Below are positions 23,018-28,164 of a stretch of 28,164 nucleotides of DNA, one piece after another. How positions within the stretch are numbered: the stretch's first letter is position 1; each line of letters begins with the position of its first letter. A model generated the notes under the pieces. The model saw only the letters and a program-made list of their open reading frames with translations, made no database searches and was not told where the DNA came from. Made by a program: the position numbers and the translations under genes. Source of the DNA: CAYRMV01 sp964425255 (GTDB taxonomy: Bacteria; Bacteroidota; Bacteroidia; Flavobacteriales_D; Crocinitomicaceae); NCBI GenBank assembly GCA_964425255.1, contig CAYRMV010000030.1, positions 1 to 28,164 of the forward strand. Direction: 5' to 3'.

Positions 23018-24607
23018 TTACTCGATACCGTGATTTTTATAATCATTGGATTCAATCACTTCCAAAGCTTTTAAAATTACTTCATTTTGGGAATTATAAA
23101 TTTGATAAAATTCTGAAATCCCCCAAATATCTTGCGCAATCATTGCTTTTAAACGCAAGTCAATCAATTTTTGACTTGTTTTTAGTTCTTTTTCATTTAC
23201 TTTCCATTCTTTGTATTCTTTTTGAATGTATTCCAAAAATTCTTTGTGCAACGCTTTGTCTACCTCAAAATTTTTACTAAACTCCATGAAATTAGGGTAT
23301 TGTTGCAATAATTTCTCTCTGTTTTTATCTACATAGGTTAAAGTAAAACCATTGAAATGCCCTTCTTGGATCATTTTTTTGAAGTACTCGGTAATTTCAG
23401 TGGTGTCCAGAGGAACAAAAACATCCGGCATAATTCCACCGCCACCATATACTGTTCTGTTCTTAAGTTTCGTGTTAAATTTCAAGCTATCTGGGAACTT
23501 AATACTGTCTTGGTTGGTATATTCTCCTCGTAAATAACGATCTAAGTGGTCTTTTCGATATGCCTCCAAATTGTCATACGGTTTTTGAATAAAACGACCG
23601 CTAGGTGTAAAATAGCGCGCAATCGTCAATCGAATTTGCGAACCATCTGTTAAATCAATTGGGCGTTGTACCAAACCTTTTCCGAATGTTCTTCTTCCGA
23701 TTATCAATCCTCGATCCCAATCTTGAATTGCGCCAGACAAAATTTCACTCGCTGATGCAGAATTTTCATTCGTTAAAATGACTAATCGACCGTCTTCAAA
23801 AAGACCTTTGTAGTTTGTATTCAGATCATTTCTTGGTTGAGCACGACCTTCTGAATATACAATCAATTTATTTCCGCTCAAAAATTCATCGCACAAATCT
23901 CTTGCAGTATACAACAAACCACCACCATTGTCTTGAATGTCAAAAATTAAATTTTTCATTCCAAGTGCTTTCAATGCAATGATGCTTTTTCTAACTTCTT
24001 CAGTAGAGGTTCGTGAAAAAGTATTCAATTTGATGTATCCTGTTTGATCTGATAACATGTAAGCACAGTCAACCGAGTTTACAGGAATATGGTCACGTGT
24101 AATCACAAAATCCAACGGTTTTTTAGTCGATTTTCGTGCAATTTCAATGCGAACTTTTGTACCAAGTTCTCCCATTAATTTTTCTCTTACTTGTGCCGTT
24201 TTCAATCCAACTCCAGCTACAGAAACGCCTTCGATTTTGGTGATTTTATCTCCTGCACGAATTCCTAATTTTTCGGATGGTCCGCCGGGAATGGTTGCCA
24301 CAACCATCAAAGTGTCTTTGTAAATTTGAAAACGAATTCCTATACCAACAAAACTTCCGTTTATTTTTTGATTGGCATCATCTACTTCTTCTTTGGGAAT
24401 AAAAGTTGAATGTGGATCTAATTCCTCAAGCAAGGCTACAATTGCTGCGTCTGTTAATTTTTGTGCGTTTACGGAGTCGACATACATTTTTTCCACATAG
24501 GTCAGGACTTCTTCGAATTTTTTGACTGTTCCAATTTTGCTTTGATCCACTTGAGCAAACGAATGGAAACTTGCTCCTAGTAAAAGAGATACAATTATTT
24601 TTTTCAT
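23018..24607 (-). CDS. S41-family C-terminal processing protease
   Basis: A 529-residue secreted serine protease with a signal peptide (1-19, ending H-S-F-A-Q). It has an N-terminal helical segment, a PDZ domain (about 85-160, with G-G-P-S-E-K-L-G-I-R-A-G-D-K-I) and an S41 protease core. The catalytic dyad is visible: Ser285 in N-S-A-S-A-S-E-I-L, and Lys310 in R-T-F-G-K-G, 25 residues apart as in CtpA and Prc. Substrate-strand residues D-x-Q-D-N-G-G-G are at 223-230. A C-terminal extension of about 130 residues, rich in charged helices, is usual for the Bacteroidota CtpA-type clade. It probably trims or degrades periplasmic and envelope proteins. It is the first gene of a possible operon with the DUF1573 lipoprotein and the propeller kinase. 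Confidence 0.93.
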   Translation of the reverse strand: MKKIIVSLLLGASFHSFAQVDQSKIGTVKKFEEVLTYVEKMYVDSVNAQKLTDAAIVALLEELDPHSTFIPKEEVDDANQKINGSFVGIGIRFQIYKDTLMVVATIPGGPSEKLGIRAGDKITKIEGVSVAGVGLKTAQVREKLMGELGTKVRIEIARKSTKKPLDFVITRDHIPVNSVDCAYMLSDQTGYIKLNTFSRTSTEEVRKSIIALKALGMKNLIFDIQDNGGGLLYTARDLCDEFLSGNKLIVYSEGRAQPRNDLNTNYKGLFEDGRLVILTNENSASASEILSGAIQDWDRGLIIGRRTFGKGLVQRPIDLTDGSQIRLTIARYFTPSGRFIQKPYDNLEAYRKDHLDRYLRGEYTNQDSIKFPDSLKFNTKLKNRTVYGGGGIMPDVFVPLDTTEITEYFKKMIQEGHFNGFTLTYVDKNREKLLQQYPNFMEFSKNFEVDKALHKEFLEYIQKEYKEWKVNEKELKTSQKLIDLRLKAMIAQDIWGISEFYQIYNSQNEVILKALEVIESNDYKNHGIE

Positions 24608-24870
24608 GTAATTTTATTCATTTTTCGGTGTTTGACTTGGCTCTTTTCAGTTAATTGATTTCGGAAAAAAAACCATTCTAAAGTAAAAATACATTATTTT
24701 TCTTTTGTTACAACCACTGCATTTCAATAGTAGATAAAAAAAGTTAAATCAAGAAATATATTTTGATTGAATGGTCGAATTTCTTATTTAAACAGTGTTG
24801 TGTTAATCGATTTACCTATGTAAAGGTGAACTGAACTTCAGAAAGAATTAATTTTAGCCAAAACAAAAGT
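24608..24870. other. Divergent intergenic region between the S41 and NlpC/P60 genes
   Basis: These 263 bases hold no coding sequence I can support and must contain promoters for both flanking genes. Only near-matches to TAnnTTTG are seen: TACTTTAG on the minus strand (24685 to 24678) and TAATTTTA on the plus strand (24849-24856), neither with a well-spaced TTG. A short palindrome CTGAACTTCAG lies at 24831-24841. Confidence 0.35.
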
Positions 24871-25785
24871 ATGAAACGGAAACTTTTTCTTGGTGTTGTT
24901 TTTTGTGTCTTATTTAGTATAGATGGATTTTCACAAGTGAAAGCTTTTGATAATCTTGAAATGCTTTATGCACAAGGGAATTACGGAATGGTTTACCGAC
25001 GTTCGAATCGTTTGTTGGATAATCCTGAGTATGATTTTTCAGAAGTTCCAAGTTTTTACAAATCACTTGCTTTATTTCAACTTAGTCAACGAGATTTGTG
25101 GTATAATCGAAAACCGGAATCCTTGGAGGAAGCGAAAAAATTGTTCACGCAAGTTAAAAAATCGCCATCAGGTGCTCGAATTTTTGCTGCTCACATGCAC
25201 GAAATTTCGGATTTGAAAAAAGATTTACAAGCATGGGGTGAAGATTTAAAACGAAAAAAAGAAATTCAAGCATACGAAAATTTACAAGCGATTTTGGATG
25301 GTTTGTTTGATCAAATCCCTGATTTGGATAAAGATAGTCGCGTAGATCCGAAAGAAATTAATCTGGAAATAAATACAAACGAATCTGTATCTGTTCAAAA
25401 TTTTAGAACAAACTTGATGTCAGATGCCAAGAAACAAATGGGTGTTCCCTATGTTTGGGCGGGTAACGATCCCAAGGGTTTTGATTGCAGTGGTTTTACT
25501 TCGTATGTTTTGAAACAACAAGGGAAAGAAATCCCTAGAAGAGCGGTAGATCAATATGAAGCATCACGTAAAATCAAACAAAACAAAGTTCAACCGGGTG
25601 ATTTAGTTTTTTTTGATAGTGGTGCGGGAATTAATCATGTCGGGATGATCGTTTCCAAACAAGGAGAGCCTTTGATGATGATTCATGCTAGTTCGTCTCA
25701 AGGAATTGTGATTACAGACATCGAAAAATCATCTTATTGGAGTAAACGCCTTGTCGGATTTGGAACTTTTGTTGCAGGTGAATAG
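24871..25785 (+). CDS. NlpC/P60 family peptidase (probable cell-wall endopeptidase)
   Basis: A 304-residue protein with a signal peptide (1-22, ending D-G-F-S-Q). Residues about 23-180 are a helical, TPR-like region of unknown role. The NlpC/P60 domain (about 183-302) has the expected catalytic triad: Cys206 in F-D-C-S-G-F, His256 in I-N-H-V-G-M-I and His272 in I-H-A-S-S. The G-V-P-Y-V-W-A-G-N-D-P block before the cysteine and P-G-D-L-V-F-F are family hallmarks. It most likely cleaves stem peptides of peptidoglycan in the periplasm; a lysin for another amide is possible. It is transcribed away from the S41 protease and converges on the pseudouridine synthase gene, 6 bases apart. Confidence 0.92.
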   Translation: MKRKLFLGVVFCVLFSIDGFSQVKAFDNLEMLYAQGNYGMVYRRSNRLLDNPEYDFSEVPSFYKSLALFQLSQRDLWYNRKPESLEEAKKLFTQVKKSPSGARIFAAHMHEISDLKKDLQAWGEDLKRKKEIQAYENLQAILDGLFDQIPDLDKDSRVDPKEINLEINTNESVSVQNFRTNLMSDAKKQMGVPYVWAGNDPKGFDCSGFTSYVLKQQGKEIPRRAVDQYEASRKIKQNKVQPGDLVFFDSGAGINHVGMIVSKQGEPLMMIHASSSQGIVITDIEKSSYWSKRLVGFGTFVAGE

Positions 25786-25788
25786 TGG

Positions 25789-25819
25789 AAGTCAAAAAAG
25801 ATGAATTTGATTTTTACTT
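25789..25819. terminator. Possible bidirectional terminator between convergent genes
   Basis: AAGT plus a run of A (25789-25799) pairs with TTTTT plus ACTT (25811-25819), with one bulged C and an 11-base loop. The plus strand therefore reads T-rich at its end, and so does the minus strand. It sits exactly where the NlpC/P60 and pseudouridine synthase genes meet and includes the latter's stop codon. Confidence 0.4.
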
Positions 25820-26397
25820 ATTTCGATGATTTCTCCAACATTCAGATGGATGTTATCATTTAATTTACAATTTCCAATCCCAATCCGAACCAAACGCAAA
25901 GTGGGATAACCGATAGCGGCCGTCATTTTTCTGATTTGTCTATTTTTACCTTCAACTAGCTGAATTTCAATCCATGGAGCAGGAATATTTTTTCGAACTC
26001 GGATCGGTGGATTTCGTTCCCATAAATGAACATTTGGTAAAATATGACAATTTGCAGGCAAACATCGGTGCGTTTTACCTTCGTGTTTGATTTCGATTCC
26101 ACCTTGTCGGATTTTAACCAAATCAAGTTCACTTGGATTTCCGTCAACTTGAACCCAATAGGTTTTTTTGTAGTGATTCTTCGGGTCTAATAATTTTGTT
26201 TTCAGCTGATTGTCATTTGTTAAAAGCAAAATTCCTTCCGAATCTTTGTCTAATCGACCGACTGAGTATACGTCCTTGGGAAAGTCTGTAAGTTGATTTT
26301 CTTGTATCAGATGAGCCAATGTGAGTTCGGAATCTTGACCTGAAAATTGCGTTAAATAGCCAAAAGGTTTATTAACAAGGAAATACCTTTTTGTCAT
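25792..26397 (-). CDS. rluE: RluE-like 23S rRNA pseudouridine synthase
   Basis: A 201-residue RsuA/RluB/E/F-family enzyme that converts a uridine in ribosomal RNA to pseudouridine. The catalytic Asp50 lies in V-G-R-L-D-K-D-S-E-G. The N-terminus has the family start Y-F-L-V-N-K-P-F-G-Y. The C-terminal block R-V-R-K-N-I-P-A-P-W, then E-G-K-N-R-Q-I-R-K-M-T-A and P-T-L-R-L-V-R, closely resembles E. coli RluE, which acts on 23S U2457. No S4 RNA-binding domain precedes it, as in RluE. It is the last gene of the three-gene minus-strand run. The exact target is inferred from similarity, not shown. Confidence 0.9.
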   Translation of the reverse strand: MTKRYFLVNKPFGYLTQFSGQDSELTLAHLIQENQLTDFPKDVYSVGRLDKDSEGILLLTNDNQLKTKLLDPKNHYKKTYWVQVDGNPSELDLVKIRQGGIEIKHEGKTHRCLPANCHILPNVHLWERNPPIRVRKNIPAPWIEIQLVEGKNRQIRKMTAAIGYPTLRLVRIGIGNCKLNDNIHLNVGEIIEISKNQIHLF

Positions 26398-26421
26398 TTT
26401 ACAAATTAAAAACGGATTCGA

Positions 26422-26985
26422 TTACTTCTCTTTGATGCACGTGTAAACAAAAGCAGGAGGGAAGTTGAATGGTGTAAAATCCAAATGAACACGTTGAAAG
26501 GTTTCTTCAAGTACTTTTTTGGAGTTTAATGAGTATTGAAATTGGATGTATTTCCCTTGATTTTTAAGTGATTGGAAAGAAGCATCCAAGATGGATTTTT
26601 TTAGTTTACTAGGAAAGTTAGCAAGAGGTAAAGAAGAAATTACATAGTCCGTAAACAAAAGATTTTGTTCTTGTAAATATCGTTGGATGAATTCAGCGCT
26701 ATCATGAATTAAAATCATACGTTCGTCCTGAATTTCATTTTTAAGTTGTTCGTGAAAAGCATCATTTAATTCAAATACCAATAGTTTGGCATCGGGATTC
26801 ATTTTTTCTAACAAACGTTTCGTAAAAACACCTGTTCCTGGACCTAATTCAACAAGTGTATTAGCTTTCTTGAAATCAATGTTTTTAAGCATTTTTTCGG
26901 CTAAAAAACGGGAACTCGGACTCATGGCTCCAACCATCTTTTTTTCTTGCCAAAATTGTTTTAAAAATGCTTGTTGTTTTGCCAT
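26422..26985 (-). CDS. Class I SAM-dependent methyltransferase, PmtA-like (possible phospholipid N-methyltransferase)
   Basis: A 187-residue cytoplasmic enzyme. The order of segments is: an N-terminal F-L-K-Q-F-W and V-G-A-M-S-P-S-S-R-F-L-A; SAM-binding motif I L-V-E-L-G-P-G-T-G-V-F-T (41-52); an acidic L-V-F-E-L-N strand; H-D-S-A-E-F; S-S-L-P-L-A-N-F-P; and I-Q-F-Q-Y-S near the end. This order matches the Sinorhizobium-type PmtA group, which methylates phosphatidylethanolamine toward phosphatidylcholine. rRNA adenine dimethylases share motif I but not the S-S-L-P-L block or the G-A-M-S-P-S-S-R start. The gene is 19 bases after the dihydroorotase homologue and 24 before the pseudouridine synthase. 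The substrate in this organism is unproven. Confidence 0.82.
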   Translation of the reverse strand: MAKQQAFLKQFWQEKKMVGAMSPSSRFLAEKMLKNIDFKKANTLVELGPGTGVFTKRLLEKMNPDAKLLVFELNDAFHEQLKNEIQDERMILIHDSAEFIQRYLQEQNLLFTDYVISSLPLANFPSKLKKSILDASFQSLKNQGKYIQFQYSLNSKKVLEETFQRVHLDFTPFNFPPAFVYTCIKEK

Positions 26986-27004
26986 GAACGCGCTTTTTCA
27001 ATGA

Positions 27005-28164
27005 TTAATGAACGGACTCTTTGAGCGCTAATTTACCATTATTAATGATTCCAACAACCCAACCTGTTAATTCTTGATTTAAAAAAGGTGTATTTCGTGT
27101 TGAAGAAATCAATAAATCAGTTGTAAGTGTCCATTTTTTCGTAGGTACAAATAATGTTAAATCTGCTTTTTGTCCTACTTCTATGGTTGGATTTTCAATT
27201 TGCAACAAACTGCGGTTTCGCTTTGAAAGAATAGATAAAACCAAGTCTAAATCAAATTCTGCGACCTCTTGTAAACTGCTAAATACAGTTTGCAATGTGA
27301 TGTTCCCAAAGGAAGCGTAATCGAATTCAACTTCTTTTTCTTCTGAATCATGTGGACGATGATTACTGGCAATTCCATCAATGGTACCATCTTTCAAACC
27401 TTCCCATAGAGCTTGTCGATCAGATTCTTTGCGTAAAACAGGCTTTAATTTGAAATTTACATCAAAATCTAAAACAGCTTTTTCATTGAAAATCAATTGT
27501 TCAGCATGCACATCGGCACTAATATTTAGTCCTTTTCTTTTTGCTTCACGAATCAAATGAACTGATTCTTCAGATGAAATTCCAGTTACATGCAATTTTC
27601 CACCGGTATATTCGAGTAAACGTATATTTCTTTCTAAATCAATCCATTCAGCTACTACAGAGTCGGCCTTTAATCCCGTTCGTGTCGATGCTTCACCTTC
27701 ATTTACTTGTGCTTTATTGCTGATATTTTCATCGTGCGAATAAGCACAAACTGTTCCACCGAAATTTTTACTGTAAAGTAATGCACGGTAGAGGATTCCG
27801 GAGGAAAGTGAGTTCATATCATCGCTAAACCAACGAACACCATACTGGTGCATATCATACATTTCTGCTAAGTTTTCGCCTTTCATTTTTTCGGTGATCG
27901 CTCCCATCGGATGTAAATCACAAACTTGAAATTCCGCTTTTCGTTTGGCGTATTCAATCGCTGTTTTTCCATCAAAAACGGGTTGAGTTGATGCAACCGA
28001 TGCTACATGCGTAAAACCACCCCAAGCTGCTGCTTGTAATCCTGATTCAATGGTTTCTTTGTGCTCTTCTCCTGGATCACAGAAATGAGCTTTCAAATCA
28101 GCCCAACCGAGTGAAACATGCAAATTTTCTTCCTGAATAAGCACTGCATCTTCTGCCACTATAT
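27005..28164 (-). CDS. Dihydroorotase homologue, N-terminus cut by the window edge; metal ligands largely lost
   Basis: At least 384 residues of an amidohydrolase-fold protein. The frame stays open past the GTG at 28159 to the edge, so about 40 N-terminal residues lie outside. Residues below are counted from the GTG. Overall order follows type I dihydroorotase (PyrC): G-G-F-T, F-S-D-D (111-114), N-E-G, E-Y-T-G-G-K-L-H, and the L-R-K-E-S-D-R loop. The metal ligands are mostly changed: the H-x-H motif is K-A-H (23-25), the H-V-S His is replaced (T-G-I-S at 192-195), P-H-H-L is A-E-Q-L (219-222), and T-D-H-A-P-H is S-N-H-R-P-H (265-270). It resembles the non-catalytic dihydroorotase paralogues of Bacteroidota. 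It may be a structural partner of aspartate carbamoyltransferase or have another role. Confidence 0.85.
   Translation of the reverse strand, partial: IVAEDAVLIQEENLHVSLGWADLKAHFCDPGEEHKETIESGLQAAAWGGFTHVASVASTQPVFDGKTAIEYAKRKAEFQVCDLHPMGAITEKMKGENLAEMYDMHQYGVRWFSDDMNSLSSGILYRALLYSKNFGGTVCAYSHDENISNKAQVNEGEASTRTGLKADSVVAEWIDLERNIRLLEYTGGKLHVTGISSEESVHLIREAKRKGLNISADVHAEQLIFNEKAVLDFDVNFKLKPVLRKESDRQALWEGLKDGTIDGIASNHRPHDSEEKEVEFDYASFGNITLQTVFSSLQEVAEFDLDLVLSILSKRNRSLLQIENPTIEVGQKADLTLFVPTKKWTLTTDLLISSTRNTPFLNQELTGWVVGIINNGKLALKESVH

Noticed and set aside
1..28164. CRISPR array, tRNA, rRNA, toxin-antitoxin or phage-defence genes
   Set aside because: No regularly spaced repeats, tRNA-like T-loop sequences in the short intergenic regions, or recognisable defence-family motifs were found by reading both strands.

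Overview
The window reads as chromosomal DNA of an AT-rich member of the Bacteroidota. A marine or freshwater Flavobacteriales lineage close to the Crocinitomicaceae is my guess, not a demonstrated assignment. The evidence is the set of families: a TonB-dependent receptor with a carboxypeptidase-regulatory-like N-terminus, a DUF1573 lipoprotein, a giant propeller histidine kinase paired with a LytTR regulator, YfhO, and signal peptides ending in S-Q or A-Q. Several genes also carry -7 elements of the Bacteroidota type (TAnnTTTG), and Shine-Dalgarno sequences are not evident.

Layout. Positions 1-201 hold the first 30 codons of a transposase of IS982-like appearance running off the left edge, and probably one end of that element. 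Next on the minus strand come a small secreted protein (possibly cut by the insertion), a large secreted leucine-rich-repeat protein and a small secreted protein with a PC4/DUF736-like body. On the plus strand follow an MFS exporter, an outer-membrane TonB-dependent receptor, a tightly overlapping trio (unknown acidic protein, ABC ATPase with TOBE-like tail, YihY/BrkB membrane protein), and three envelope genes (two outer-membrane proteins, one lipoprotein). A minus-strand two-component pair (NarL-type regulator, then a TPR histidine kinase) converges on these.

From 14633 a large YfhO membrane protein is followed within 7 bases by a GT4 glycosyltransferase, ending in a hairpin terminator. A 164-base convergent spacer then holds a long imperfect stem-loop. 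The minus strand from 24607 to 18842 is a possible four-gene operon: S41 C-terminal processing protease, DUF1573 lipoprotein, one-piece propeller sensor kinase, LytTR response regulator. A plus-strand NlpC/P60 peptidase lies divergently. The right end is a minus-strand three-gene operon: a dihydroorotase homologue cut by the window edge and lacking nearly all metal ligands, a PmtA-like methyltransferase, and an RluE-like pseudouridine synthase.

Overall this is mostly core and envelope biology: cell-surface sensing, outer-membrane proteins, periplasmic proteolysis and wall hydrolysis. No CRISPR array, tRNA, rRNA, prophage or recognisable defence system was seen. The points most worth a second look are the apparently dead dihydroorotase, the ABC-ATPase/YihY overlap, the stem-loop at 18729-18786, the secreted PC4-like protein and the insertion sequence junction at the left edge. 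No gene-free stretch exceeds 300 bases.
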